A DNA stretch of 52,479 bases, taken from positions 1 to 52,479 of the forward strand of contig JALOOX010000019.1 of NCBI GenBank assembly GCA_025454175.1, given 5' to 3'. The translations under genes and the position numbers were made by a program. This document shows, piece by piece, positions 6,640-15,852 of the stretch; position 1 is the stretch's first letter; each line of letters starts with the position of its first letter. Under the pieces are notes generated by a model that searched no databases, was not told the origin of the DNA, and saw only the letters and a program-made list of their open reading frames with translations. The DNA comes from Syntrophobacteraceae bacterium (lineage in GTDB: Bacteria; Desulfobacterota; Syntrophobacteria; Syntrophobacterales; Syntrophobacteraceae).

Positions 6640-8679
6640 TCAGGGTGGACTGACCGGTGCACGGTCCGGGTGCACGAAGGACAGTCCCAGGGAGAACGAG
6701 ATGAGTGCGCCGAAGTCCTGGGCCGCCGCGTCGCGAATCCGGAGGGTCCACGATCCCTTGCAGATCCTGCCGGCCAGGTCGGCCAGGGCCGGCGTGGTGG
6801 CCGCGTCGTAGGTCTTCTTCAGGTTTCGCGTGGGGCCGCCCTGACGGTTGTGGAGCACGATGGGGCTCAGCCACGTTTCGGGCGGCGGCAGCAGCGTGAT
6901 GACCAGGTCCCCGATGTACGTGTGCTGCAAATCCACCTCGACGCTCACCGACTCGACGGGTGTGTCTTCGGCCACCTCCAGGGAGAACGAAACCGTCTGC
7001 AGGTCGGGGATCGGCTCGTTGAAGACGCGGCTGATGGTGATCCCGCTCTGGGGCTGGGGTTTGGCCAGCTCGACGGCGGTCCGGGCGTTCAGCCTGCCGT
7101 ACCCGTATTTCGGACTGTGACCGTTCGCATCGTACCCGCCGCCCTGCGGGTCGATCCTGTCGCAGGCCCGCTTGAACAGATCCTTCACCTCGTTCCACCT
7201 GAGGGCGGGGTTGACGGACAGCACCAGGGCGGCCACGCCGGCCGCACCGGGGCATGCGCTCGACGTTCCACCGAAGCTGTTGGTGTAATTTCCCGCCGCA
7301 TCCCCCTCCGCGACGCTGCCGGAGTTGTAGCCATGCGGCCCCACGCGATCCACGGTCCAGATCCCCGGGGTGAGGGGTCTGGCGTGGTTGAAAGGCGCGT
7401 GGCCCATGTCGTTGCTGGGGAACGCGCACCAGACGGCGCTCCCGAAATCGCTGTACACGCTCCGACCGCCCCGGTCGTTGCACGCCGCCACGGCAATCAC
7501 TTTCGAGTAGCTGGCATATCCGTCGTTCTCGACGGGCTCGTTCCCGTTGCCGGCGGCGAACAGGATCACGCAGCCCTTGCCGCCCCGACCATGGTTGATG
7601 CAGTAGTCGATGGCCAGCCGGGTGGAGGGAGGGAGCGGAAACACCTGCCTGTGCAGCGGATCGTTCAGGTTCCACCAGCGGCCGTCCGGAGGCCCCCAGC
7701 TGCACGAGATCACATCGGCGCCGTTGTCCGCGGCCCAGATGAAAGCGTCCGCCTCCCGCTGGGACCCCAGGCCGGAAGCCAGCCGGATCGGCATCAACCT
7801 GGCCTCGGGGGCCACTCCCGATGCCCCGTCGATTCCGTTGCCGCAGGCCACTCCCGCACATGCCGTGCCGTGGTCATCGGTGAACCTGGGGCTGGCGTCC
7901 TTGGGGCGCGGGTCCCCCGACTGCAGGGTCGCGTCGCGCGGGGCCACCAGCTTGCCGAACCCCGAAAGCTCCACGTGGTCGATGTCGATCCCGTCATCGA
8001 TGACGGCGATGGTGATCCCCTGCCCTCGAGTGATCTCGTGGGCCGCCTCGGCATTGGCGTGGGCATCGATGACCACCCCGTTGACGCTGGTCTTCCTCAG
8101 ATGCCACTGTTGTGGAAAAATGGACTTCCGGGCCCGGGGACGGATGAGCTCGGGATGGCAGTATTCGACGTCCTCCCGCTGGAGCAGCTCCGCCGCAATG
8201 TCGAACACTTTCTGCCCCGTGCCCTCCACCACCGCGACGAAGTAAGCGTTGGCGGCATAGGTGACCTGCTCCTTGACCGTCAGGCCGGCGCCGCGGAGGA
8301 CCTCCATGCAGTCATCCGGGTCCGCCGTATCCAGGAACTTGATGAAGATGTTCTCCGTATAAAGAACCGGCTCCCCGGTTCTCGGATCCACGAGAACCCC
8401 CCCGGCGAACCTCACGTCCGGCGATGCCCGCAAGGCTTCCTTGCGCTCTGCAAGGGTGCGCGCCCCGGGGGAGACGGGCACACGGTAGACCTCGACCCCC
8501 GCGTCCGGATACTCGGCCAGCAGGACGCCGTCATCGAGCTCGGCGGAAAGCGGCGAGGGCACCGGTCCGACGGCCCGCGCCACGGACCGCTTGCTGCGGG
8601 TGCGCACGGCAATGAGCTCCTCGCTTCGCTCCAGTTCAAACCCTGGATCATCCTTGGTGCCAAAGAAAACGGTGGGCAT
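6640..8679 (-). CDS. subtilisin-like S8 protease with C-terminal P domain
   Basis: 679 residues. After a ~185-residue N-terminal region (prodomain-like, beta-rich), a peptidase S8 domain carries Asp in AVIDDGID (D228), His in TDDHGTACAG (H270), the oxyanion Asn in FAAGNGN (N378) and Ser in FGGTSSACPG (S473). The complete set predicts an active enzyme. Residues ~560-675 form a proprotein-convertase P domain (VSVEVDLQHTYIGDLVITLL ... SWTLRIRDAAAQDFG), which stabilises kexin/furin-type proteases. No signal peptide is visible at the N-terminus, so export would need another route, or the enzyme acts inside the cell. AAGGA precedes the ATG. Its neighbours on both sides do not explain its substrate. 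Confidence 0.92.
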   Translation of the reverse strand: MPTVFFGTKDDPGFELERSEELIAVRTRSKRSVARAVGPVPSPLSAELDDGVLLAEYPDAGVEVYRVPVSPGARTLAERKEALRASPDVRFAGGVLVDPRTGEPVLYTENIFIKFLDTADPDDCMEVLRGAGLTVKEQVTYAANAYFVAVVEGTGQKVFDIAAELLQREDVEYCHPELIRPRARKSIFPQQWHLRKTSVNGVVIDAHANAEAAHEITRGQGITIAVIDDGIDIDHVELSGFGKLVAPRDATLQSGDPRPKDASPRFTDDHGTACAGVACGNGIDGASGVAPEARLMPIRLASGLGSQREADAFIWAADNGADVISCSWGPPDGRWWNLNDPLHRQVFPLPPSTRLAIDYCINHGRGGKGCVILFAAGNGNEPVENDGYASYSKVIAVAACNDRGGRSVYSDFGSAVWCAFPSNDMGHAPFNHARPLTPGIWTVDRVGPHGYNSGSVAEGDAAGNYTNSFGGTSSACPGAAGVAALVLSVNPALRWNEVKDLFKRACDRIDPQGGGYDANGHSPKYGYGRLNARTAVELAKPQPQSGITISRVFNEPIPDLQTVSFSLEVAEDTPVESVSVEVDLQHTYIGDLVITLLPPPETWLSPIVLHNRQGGPTRNLKKTYDAATTPALADLAGRICKGSWTLRIRDAAAQDFGALISFSLGLSFVHPDRAPVSPP

Positions 8680-9245
8680 GGCGACATCCTTTCCTGGTGT
8701 GAATGAAGCTCGGGGTCTCCTCGGTTGACAGGCATCCAGTCTCTCTCAACCGCGCGGTCCAGGCGCGGACCGGACGGGCTCACCATTGCGCAAGTCCAAA
8801 GGGAACGGGAGAATGAGGGTCATCTTGTGAATCCAGCGTCGCCCACGGGTCTATTCAGCTCTCCATGGGGTAATGTATAAGCACTGGCAGGACGGGATCC
8901 CAGTGCGGGTGAGCACAAAACGGTTCACCGCCGCCCTGACCGGCGGTGAGGAGTCAGAACCGATCTCATTCGCCAGGGCATCAGCCGCCGAAGCCTCGGC
9001 GGACGCACGGAAGGAATGCATTGAACCGTCTCGGGACTCCATGAAACGATCGGGGCTCTCGAAACGGGCGGTTGACTTTTCGAGGATGACCGGGGCAAAA
9101 GATTCGGGACAATCACTGTGGCTTTTCCGGTTTCCCCACGGCAAAAACCGGCGACCGCGGCGGGTGACGGCAGAACGGGGGCGGCTGTCCATCCGGCCGT
9201 TCTCTCTTTTCGACTCGTCCCCCGAGAACTTCAGAAGAGGAGCCC
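8680..9245. other. divergent intergenic region
   Basis: 566 bp between the protease (minus) and antiporter (plus) genes, presumably holding both promoters. I see no convincing promoter hexamers, no RNA gene and no credible small gene. An open frame continues upstream of the antiporter start but its residues resemble no protein. Confidence 0.4.
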
Positions 9246-10829
9246 ATGCTCGTTATTTTAGTCAGTTTTGCCTTCGGCTTCGGACTGGCCCTGACCCGGG
9301 TCGGGCTGCCTCCCATGGTCGGCTTTCTCGTGGCCGGGTTCATCTACAACATGGCCGGCCTGGACAAACCCGAGGGACTGGGCCTGGTGGCGGATTTGGG
9401 CATCACCCTGCTCTTGTTCTCCATCGGCCTGAAGCTGGACCTGCGCGGGCTGCTCAAGGCGGAAATCTGGGTGAGCGCCACGGCCCAGGTGCTGATCACC
9501 ACCGCCTTCATGTGCGGCGTCCTGCTGCTGGGACAGAAGCTGTTCCCCATACCGCTCATGGACATGTCCCTGCAGACCACGCTGGTCCTCGGCTTCGCGC
9601 TGGCCTTTTCGAGCACGGTGTTCGCGGTCAAGGTCCTGGAGGAAAAGGGTGATCTGACGGCGTTTTATGGTCGCATGTCCATCGGCATCCTGATCATGCA
9701 GGACCTCTTTGCCGTTCTCTTCCTGAGCGCCTCGGAGGGAAAAGCGCCCGGCGTCTGGGCCCTGAGCGTTCTGGCCCTGCCGCTGCTGCGACCCATTCTC
9801 TTTCGCCTGCTCGACATGGCGGGCCGGGGGGAGCTCTTCATCCTCTGCGGCCTCTTCCTGGCCCTGGGAGTGGGGGCCGAGGGATTCGCCCTGGTGGGTC
9901 TGAAGCCGGACTTAGGCGCACTGGTGGTGGGTGTGCTCATAGCCGGCCATCGGCGCGCGTCGGAGCTGTCCAAGGCCCTGTTCGGCTTCAAGGAGCTCAT
10001 GCTGGTGGGGTTCTTTCTGTCCATCGGCATGAGGGGACTGCCCACGTGGGAAATGCTCATGGCCGCACTCCTGCTCTGCCTGGTGCTGCCCATGAAGACC
10101 GGCATCACTCACTTCATTGTCAACCTTTTCGGGCTGCGGGCCCGAACGAGCCTTTTTGCCTCGCTTTCGCTGACCAACTATTCGGAGTTCGGACTCATCG
10201 TGGCGGCCATCGCCGCCGCTCAAGGCATCCTGTCGGCGGACTGGCTCCTGGTCATGGCCATGACCATCAGCATCAGCTTCGCTGTTTCAGCGCCCCTGAG
10301 CACCAATTCCGAGCTCCTCTACCGACGGATGTTCACGTGGCTGGGCCTCTTTGAGCGCAAGGTCATCCATCCCCATGACGCGCCCATCGACCTTGGATCG
10401 GCAAGGGCCGTGGTCATGGGCATGGGCCGCATCGGCTCGGGAGCCTATGATGAACTGAGGAAAATGTACGGCGAGGATATCTGCGGGGTGGAGCATGCTC
10501 CGGAGCGGGTGGATTTCAATCGCGGGCAGGGCCGCAACGTGATCCTCGGCGACGCCTGCGACACGGAATTCTGGCTCAAACTGCGCAAGGATGTCTACCT
10601 GGAGCTGGTCATCCTGGCCATGCCCAATCACCAGGGCAACATGTACGCGGCTCAACAGTTGCGCAACTTCAACTTCGTTTGCCAGGTGGCGGCCATTGCC
10701 CGCTATCCCGAAGAAGTCCAGGAGCTCTCGGCCATCGGGGTTTGTACGGCCTACAACATGTATGAACAAGCCGGGGCGGGCCTGGTGCGCACGGCGCTGG
10801 AAGGGTGTCGCCTGCCGGGCGCCTCGTGA
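9246..10829 (+). CDS. CPA2 cation:proton antiporter with TrkA-N domain
   Basis: 527 residues. Residues 1-~360 are about 10-12 hydrophobic segments of the Na+/H+ exchanger (CPA2, KefB/RosB-like) family, beginning FGFGLALTRVGLPPMVGFLVAG and including LLLFSIGLKLD and AFSSTVFAVKVLEEKG. Residues ~390-515 form a cytosolic RCK/TrkA-N nucleotide-binding domain with GMGRIGSGAY, expected to gate transport by NAD(H) or a related ligand. It probably exchanges K+ or Na+ for H+ across the inner membrane; the ion cannot be read from sequence. The family often starts with a short periplasmic extension, so this start, preceded by AGAAGAGGAG, is probably right. It lies 155 bp before ybaK. Confidence 0.88.
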   Translation: MLVILVSFAFGFGLALTRVGLPPMVGFLVAGFIYNMAGLDKPEGLGLVADLGITLLLFSIGLKLDLRGLLKAEIWVSATAQVLITTAFMCGVLLLGQKLFPIPLMDMSLQTTLVLGFALAFSSTVFAVKVLEEKGDLTAFYGRMSIGILIMQDLFAVLFLSASEGKAPGVWALSVLALPLLRPILFRLLDMAGRGELFILCGLFLALGVGAEGFALVGLKPDLGALVVGVLIAGHRRASELSKALFGFKELMLVGFFLSIGMRGLPTWEMLMAALLLCLVLPMKTGITHFIVNLFGLRARTSLFASLSLTNYSEFGLIVAAIAAAQGILSADWLLVMAMTISISFAVSAPLSTNSELLYRRMFTWLGLFERKVIHPHDAPIDLGSARAVVMGMGRIGSGAYDELRKMYGEDICGVEHAPERVDFNRGQGRNVILGDACDTEFWLKLRKDVYLELVILAMPNHQGNMYAAQQLRNFNFVCQVAAIARYPEEVQELSAIGVCTAYNMYEQAGAGLVRTALEGCRLPGAS

Positions 10830-10984
10830 GCCCTCATGCGTGACGACATGAAAGCAGCGGGATGAACGGCCTCGGGCCGCGGAGGGAGGTCGCAGGCGGT
10901 GACCGAAGCCTTTTTCCCTTCACAATGCGGCCCGCTCGGGTCTATGATATCCTGGCGACCCCTGGAGGAATGGAGACCGCCCTC

Positions 10985-11488
10985 ATGGCCAGAACCGACA
11001 TTCCAATGACGCAGGCCGTCCGATTCCTTCGGGCCCGGGCCATCGCCTTCGCGCCTCACCCTTACCCCTACGAAGCCCACGGGGGCACGGGCCATGCCGC
11101 GCGCTGCCTCGGGGTGAGCGAGCACGCCGTCGTCAAAACCCTCGTTTTCGAGACCGATGGAGGCCGGCCGCTCCTGATGCTCATGCACGGCGACTGCAAT
11201 GTCTCCACGAAGCAGCTGGCCCGCGAGCTGGGAGTGAGGCAGGTGAATCCAGCTTCGGAAGCCGCCGCCCAGAAGGTGACCGGCTACCAGGTGGGCGGGA
11301 TCAGCCCCTTCGGCACGCGCCAGTCCGTTCCGGTTTACGTGGAAGCCGCCATTCTCGAGCTGGACCGCATTTACATCAACGGCGGGAAGCGGGGCTTCCT
11401 GGTGGAGATCGACCCTGCACACCTGAGGGAAGCGCTGAATGCCCAACCGGTGAACGTGGCCCAACACAATAGAGTATCCACCACTTGA
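10985..11488 (+). CDS. ybaK: Cys-tRNA(Pro) deacylase YbaK
   Basis: 167 residues, normal for the family. YbaK hydrolyses Cys-tRNA(Pro), a mischarging product of prolyl-tRNA synthetase, in trans. Family features are FAPHPYPYEAHGGTGHAARC, VVKTLVFETDGG, the conserved-Lys segment STKQLARELG, and GGISPFGTRQSVPVYVE. The frame stays open upstream, but the residues before MARTDIPMTQAVRFL look like noise; an AGGAATGGAG stretch precedes ATG 10985. The gene ends four bases inside the region where a hairpin repeat begins, and arfB follows, so two translation-quality genes are neighbours on the plus strand. Confidence 0.9.
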   Translation: MARTDIPMTQAVRFLRARAIAFAPHPYPYEAHGGTGHAARCLGVSEHAVVKTLVFETDGGRPLLMLMHGDCNVSTKQLARELGVRQVNPASEAAAQKVTGYQVGGISPFGTRQSVPVYVEAAILELDRIYINGGKRGFLVEIDPAHLREALNAQPVNVAQHNRVSTT

Positions 11489-11497
11489 GTCGTCATT

Positions 11498-11557
11498 CCG
11501 GCAGTCTTTCAGCCGGAATCCACAAAAAGAACTGGATGCCGGCTGAAAGACCGCCGG
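11498..11557. repeat. hairpin repeat with 25-bp arms
   Basis: CCGGCAGTCTTTCAGCCGG plus AATCCA faces its reverse complement with two mismatches across a 10-nt A-rich loop. The GTCATTCCGGC...GCCGGAATCCA form is a repeat type common between bacterial genes. It occupies the gap between ybaK and the arfB start and may end or stabilise the ybaK transcript. Confidence 0.8.
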
Positions 11558-11568
11558 CGAGCAAACCG

Positions 11569-12000
11569 ATGAGACTGAGCGAAATCAACCGGGAGCAGAT
11601 CCTGAGATCGGAGGAGATCGACTTCGAATATTTCCGGTCTTCAGGACCTGGCGGGCAGAACGTCAACAAGGTGGCCACCGCCGTTCGCCTTCGGTTCGAC
11701 GTCGCCCGTGCCCAGTGGCTTCCCGAAGACGTCAAGTCCCGCCTCGCGCGCCTGGCGGGGAGCCGCATGACCGAGCGCGGAGAGATCCTCATCGAAGCGC
11801 AGCGCTTTCGGACCCAGGAGAGCAATCGCGAGGATGCCGTTGAGCGCCTGATCCGGCTCATCGTCAGGGCCTGGCACAAACCTCGGAGGCGCGTTCCCAC
11901 CCGTCCCACCGCCGGGTCCGAGGAGCGCAGGCTGGATTCCAAGAAGCGCCGGGGGCGCATCAAGCGAGAGCGCGGTGGAGGGCGAAACCCCGAAGCGTAG
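11569..12000 (+). CDS. arfB: peptidyl-tRNA hydrolase ArfB (ribosome rescue)
   Basis: 143 residues, usual for ArfB (YaeJ). It rescues ribosomes stalled on non-stop mRNA by hydrolysing peptidyl-tRNA. The catalytic GGQ motif is in SSGPGGQNVNKVATAVRLRF (near residue 30), and the C-terminal tail is strongly basic (KKRRGRIKRERGGG), as needed to insert into the empty mRNA channel. An in-frame ATG 84 bp upstream lies inside the hairpin repeat, so ATG 11569 is chosen; its ribosome-binding site is weak. Class I release factors are excluded by size. Confidence 0.92.
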   Translation: MRLSEINREQILRSEEIDFEYFRSSGPGGQNVNKVATAVRLRFDVARAQWLPEDVKSRLARLAGSRMTERGEILIEAQRFRTQESNREDAVERLIRLIVRAWHKPRRRVPTRPTAGSEERRLDSKKRRGRIKRERGGGRNPEA

Positions 12001-12409
12001 CGGTTTTGACTTGTGATCCGTCCATCAGGTGGCTAAATTAAAAGAGAAAGCCAGAAAGCATCAGTGACTGGAGCCAGCACGGTCGATGTTTGCGCAGCTT
12101 CACGGGCTGAACCTGGAATCGAGCTGAACAACATGGATCTCTAGACCCGGTTTAGAGTCCGACCTCCCATATCATTCACCGCGCATAGCAGCCTCCAAGC
12201 CAACCCCCTGCCGACCTCCCGGGCACATCAGCGCCTTCTCCGCCGCCCGCAATTCCTTGCCGCGGACTGTCCCTCTCTCCTTTTGACTGCCAAAAGCATC
12301 CAAAAGGCGCACCGTTGGGGGATGTTCACCAGAAAGCCTGCCTCTCCGGGCAATGATGAGAGACGAGCACCGGAGCGCAGGCTCACGGGCATATCGAGGG
12401 GAAGCTACG
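12001..12409. other. intergenic region
   Basis: 409 bp between arfB and the zinc-ribbon gene. No protein, RNA gene or clear terminator recognised. A stretch near 12130-12165 has short tRNA-like pieces but does not fold into a cloverleaf. Confidence 0.35.
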
Positions 12410-12679
12410 ATGAGAAAGCAGAGCAGGTTCTTTATCGACCTTTCGGCCGGAAGGGTCTTTTGCAGGGACTGTCGGAAAAAATGCACATCGCTGGATTTGG
12501 CGGGGTACACCCTTTTCTGGTGCTCCAACAAGACCTGCACAAACGATGACGAGGTCAGGCTTCACCCGGACAGTGCGTGGGAAGTCCATTCGGTCCGGGA
12601 GGCGCTCCAGGAAAACTCCATCAGCGAGATCACGACTCGCCTCGTCCGATCCATCCGGACGGGCAAACGGGAGAGCTGA
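12410..12679 (+). CDS. small zinc-ribbon-like protein, function unknown
   Basis: 89 residues. Two cysteine pairs, CRDCRKKC (from residue 18) and FWCSNKTC, are spaced like a zinc ribbon. The rest is hydrophilic, with no signal peptide or membrane segment. GAGGGGAAG lies about six bases before the ATG. An in-frame ATG 57 bp upstream is less likely. I do not recognise a family. Its 3' end faces gspD on the opposite strand 37 bp away, so it does not belong to the secretion operon. Confidence 0.6.
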   Translation: MRKQSRFFIDLSAGRVFCRDCRKKCTSLDLAGYTLFWCSNKTCTNDDEVRLHPDSAWEVHSVREALQENSISEITTRLVRSIRTGKRES

Positions 12680-12716
12680 GGGCGGCGGAAAAGCAGCTCC
12701 CCCTTTGGCCGTGGTG

Positions 12717-15122
12717 CTAAAGCCGCTCCACGTCGACTCTCCGCTTGAGCTGCCGCAACCGGTCCAGAAACTCGCGGGTGGCCCCTGAATCCCTCCGGTC
12801 GATGACGTGGGGCGTGATGGCGATGAGCAGCTCGGTGCGGTCCCTCCGATTGCCCTTGACGGAGAACAGGGGCGAGATGATGGGAATATCCTGGAGAAAG
12901 GGAATGCCGTCCTTATCCTTCTGGACATTATCCTCGATGATCCCTCCGATAACCACCGTGTGGCCGTCCTGGGCCAGAAGCGTCGTCTTGACGTTGCGCT
13001 CGGTGAATCTCGGGGCGGTATTGCCGGCGCCCACCTCGACGCTCTGGCCAGTCCTGCGGATGGTCTGCTCCACCTCGAGACGCACCAGCCCTCCGGCGTT
13101 GATGTGGGGCACCACGTTGAGGATAATGCCCGTTTCTTCATAGGATATGGTGCTGACCGTCGTTCCCCCGGTCCCCTCCCCGATGGCCGTTCCCGTGGGG
13201 ACCGGCTCCCGCCCGCCGACGGTGATGGAGGCTTCCTTGTTGTCGGTGGCCAGAAGGGTCGGAGCCGAAAGCACGTTGACTTCCGTTCGGTCCGCAATGG
13301 CCGTGACCAGGGCGGCCAGACTCGACACGTCCCCGGCGAAAAGGCGAAGTCCCGAGCCTACCAGCGCTTCGGGATTGAAATCCACACGGTTGATGGTGTT
13401 GGTGTTGAACACGGCCTTGAAGTCCCCCGACCGGAAAAGCCACTCGAGCCCGTAAGCTAAATCCTTGTTGAGGGTGACCTCGAGGATCAGTACCTCGATG
13501 AGCACCGCCCTGGGAAGAATGTCCAGGGTGTCGATGGTCTTTTTGATCTTGGCATAATCGACGGCATTGGCCCGGATCACCAGGGCGTTGTTGACCTCGT
13601 CCGCGATGATCATGGCCTCGCCCGTAAGTCCGTAACCCAGCCCCTCGGCGCCGCCGGCCGCCCCAAAAGCACCGCCGGTCCGGGCCCCCAGAACCCCCGT
13701 TCTCCCGGCCGTCCCCGCGGTGCCCGTGGCCCCCGTGGTCCCCGTGGCTCCCATCGTCGAGCCCGTCGTCGTTCCCAACCCCGCCGTCCTGCCGCTGGAG
13801 CCGAGCCCCGAGCCGAAACTGCTGCCCGTGGTGGATCCCAGTCCCCTGGAGGACGTGCCAAAGGCGCTCCTGCCCGTGGAGGACGAGCCGAGCCCTCCCC
13901 CGAAGGTCGACGAGCCGAAGCCGCCCCGCGTCCCCGTTCCCCTCGTGCCGAAGGCGCCGAGGATCTGCTGCTCGGGACGGGCCGACACCCCTCCGCCCCG
14001 CAGGCCGAAGACCTCGTTCATGATGTCGCCGATGTCACGCGCAAGCCCGTTCTGGACAAAGTACACGTGGATCTGCTCCCCGGTCTGCTCGCCCTGGACG
14101 TCCAGAGCGTTCAGCCAGTACTTGATGGTCTTCAGCAGCTCGGGACTCTGGGCAAGGCAAAGCACACCCCCGTAGTTGGGAAGGGGAATGAAGGCGTAGT
14201 TGGCCCTGATGGCGCTTTCCTTGAAAAGCTCGAGCTTCCCCATGAGGGCTTCCATGCTCTGGACGGCATCCTGGGGAGAGACGGAGGTGAGCGGCACGAT
14301 CTCCATGCTCACTTCCTGGAGGACGTTCACATCCAGCGCCTTCAGCACATCGACGATGGTCCTGGCATTGTCGGAATTCTCGACGAATATGAGCGTGTTG
14401 GTGGTGTTGTCCGAGGTGACGGGTCGTCCCGGAGTCAGAAAAAACTTGATGGTGTTGATGGCCTGCTTGGCGTCCATGAAGCGCAGCCGATACATGACGA
14501 TGAGGGGTCTGACCCCCGTACCGTCTCCCCTCAGGAGCTGGGGCGAGGCGATGGGAAGGCTGCTGCTGCTGCTCCGCTGGGCCGGCTGCAGGTAGTAGAC
14601 GCCGCCCCGCGGCACCACCGAGATGTCGTTGGCTTCATAGACCCTCGTCACCATCTGCAGGAGCTCGTCCTTCGAGTACTCGCCGTCCAGGTACATGCTG
14701 ATGCGCCCCTGGAGCTTGGGGTCCAGCACGTAGCTCAACTTCATGTACTCCCCGAAGATCTGGTTGGTGACCTCGGCCACGTCCGCCTTCTCGAAGTTGA
14801 GTATGATCCTCTGCCGGTCTCCAGCCGGAATCGGCGGCTCCTCCACGGGGCTGTGACCCGTGGTCGAAAGAAGCCCGTGCTTGATCTGACCGCCCAGGCC
14901 CTCGGGACGGGGCACAACGGGCCTCTTCTGGCCGGCCTTCGAATCCGGCTCGATCTCGACCGATTTTTCCAGATCCCTCGCCTTGTCGTCCGCCGCCGTG
15001 GGACCGTACGAAATCTTGCCGAAGGGCGTGATTTCGCGCGGCGCGGGCTTGGGAGGCGTGGTGGAGCAGCCGGCGACAAGAAAGATCAGGATCACCCACG
15101 GAATCATTCGATTGCAGTGCAT
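12717..15122 (-). CDS. gspD: type II secretion secretin GspD
   Basis: 801 residues. GspD forms the outer-membrane channel of the type II secretion system. A lipoprotein signal ends in VAGC (Cys19), so the secretin may be lipid-anchored or self-piloting. N domains follow: an N0-like segment at ~105-180 (RIILNFEKADVAEVTNQIFG) and N1-N3 to ~385. The secretin domain occupies ~510-790 (RAVLIEVLILEVTLNKDLAYG, VPTGTAIGEG, VVIGGIIEDN, PLFSV, ELLIAITPHVI). A low-complexity block rich in Gly, Ser and Thr at 388-500 sits between the last N domain and the secretin core, longer than usual. It is the last gene of the gspE...D operon, 148 bp after gspM. No S domain is evident at the C-terminus. Confidence 0.95.
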   Translation of the reverse strand: MHCNRMIPWVILIFLVAGCSTTPPKPAPREITPFGKISYGPTAADDKARDLEKSVEIEPDSKAGQKRPVVPRPEGLGGQIKHGLLSTTGHSPVEEPPIPAGDRQRIILNFEKADVAEVTNQIFGEYMKLSYVLDPKLQGRISMYLDGEYSKDELLQMVTRVYEANDISVVPRGGVYYLQPAQRSSSSSLPIASPQLLRGDGTGVRPLIVMYRLRFMDAKQAINTIKFFLTPGRPVTSDNTTNTLIFVENSDNARTIVDVLKALDVNVLQEVSMEIVPLTSVSPQDAVQSMEALMGKLELFKESAIRANYAFIPLPNYGGVLCLAQSPELLKTIKYWLNALDVQGEQTGEQIHVYFVQNGLARDIGDIMNEVFGLRGGGVSARPEQQILGAFGTRGTGTRGGFGSSTFGGGLGSSSTGRSAFGTSSRGLGSTTGSSFGSGLGSSGRTAGLGTTTGSTMGATGTTGATGTAGTAGRTGVLGARTGGAFGAAGGAEGLGYGLTGEAMIIADEVNNALVIRANAVDYAKIKKTIDTLDILPRAVLIEVLILEVTLNKDLAYGLEWLFRSGDFKAVFNTNTINRVDFNPEALVGSGLRLFAGDVSSLAALVTAIADRTEVNVLSAPTLLATDNKEASITVGGREPVPTGTAIGEGTGGTTVSTISYEETGIILNVVPHINAGGLVRLEVEQTIRRTGQSVEVGAGNTAPRFTERNVKTTLLAQDGHTVVIGGIIEDNVQKDKDGIPFLQDIPIISPLFSVKGNRRDRTELLIAITPHVIDRRDSGATREFLDRLRQLKRRVDVERL

Positions 15123-15270
15123 GCATCAGCCTCTCAAAGAAGCGTTCAAGCCAAATCAACCTCCGATGGCCGCCACAACGAATGGTTCCCCGGCCCGGAG
15201 GTCAGGGCACACAGCTATCGGATGCATTTTCCACAATATTGGCAAGGTGTAAAGGGACTTATAACTAAGC

Positions 15271-15852
15271 CTACGATTTTTCTTTCTTTTCCATGAGGGC
15301 CGCCAGGATGACATTCACCACCAGGTCCGGCCCGCCCTTGCGCTGAACCTTCTGAATGTTGATCTCCTGAACCAGCAAAGCGGACTGGAAATTGCGGGCC
15401 TTTTCGAGAAAATAGTGGAAGCCTTCGATGGTGGTCATGAAGTTGAACCGGAGATGCACCTCCTGGTAAAGCCCGTATTCCTTGCTGGCCAGAACCTGGT
15501 AGGTCTTGATATCCAGTTTCTGACCTTCCTTGGCGGAAAGCATCTCGCTCAAGGTGGCGGCCAGCTGATACGGGTCGTTGCCCTTGAAGAGAAACTTCTG
15601 AAGCTCTTTCAACTCGGCTTCCTGCTTGACCAGGTTGTCCCGGATGGACTGGCTCTGCTGCAGCTTCTCGTTGTAGCGCTTCACGAGATCCTGCTGCTGG
15701 GCCACCCTGGCCTGAACCTCATCCTTCTCACCCGAGAGGGGAGCGATCCAGACGAAATGGACCACCAGGAGAAGCAGGGCCGAGACGAGTCCGAACGCCA
15801 CGGACGAACGATGCTTCCGAAGATCATCGAGGCTGAGCTCACGCCATTTCAT
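15271..15852 (-). CDS. gspM: type II secretion protein GspM (PilO-like)
   Basis: 193 residues: a short cytoplasmic tail, one membrane segment at ~19-37 (VAFGLVSALLLLVVHFVWI), a coiled coil (~40-90) and a periplasmic ferredoxin-like domain. This is the GspM/PilO plan. GspM pairs with GspL in the inner-membrane platform. Its ATG overlaps the gspL stop by 4 bp (ATGA), so the two are translationally coupled. Family naming rests on topology and position because GspM sequences are poorly conserved; PilO of type IV pili is the alternative, disfavoured by the gspK/gspD neighbours. Confidence 0.82.
   Translation of the reverse strand: MKWRELSLDDLRKHRSSVAFGLVSALLLLVVHFVWIAPLSGEKDEVQARVAQQQDLVKRYNEKLQQSQSIRDNLVKQEAELKELQKFLFKGNDPYQLAATLSEMLSAKEGQKLDIKTYQVLASKEYGLYQEVHLRFNFMTTIEGFHYFLEKARNFQSALLVQEINIQKVQRKGGPDLVVNVILAALMEKKEKS

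Noticed and set aside
6637..8706. A long plus-strand open frame opposite the protease gene
   Set aside because: Its residues are low-information and Gly/Arg/His rich, a shadow of GC-rich coding on the other strand; the protease has complete catalytic motifs.
12130..12165. tRNA-like pieces
   Set aside because: No acceptor, D and T arms that pair in register.
14067..15296. A plus-strand open frame opposite gspD
   Set aside because: Shadow of the secretin gene; no motifs.
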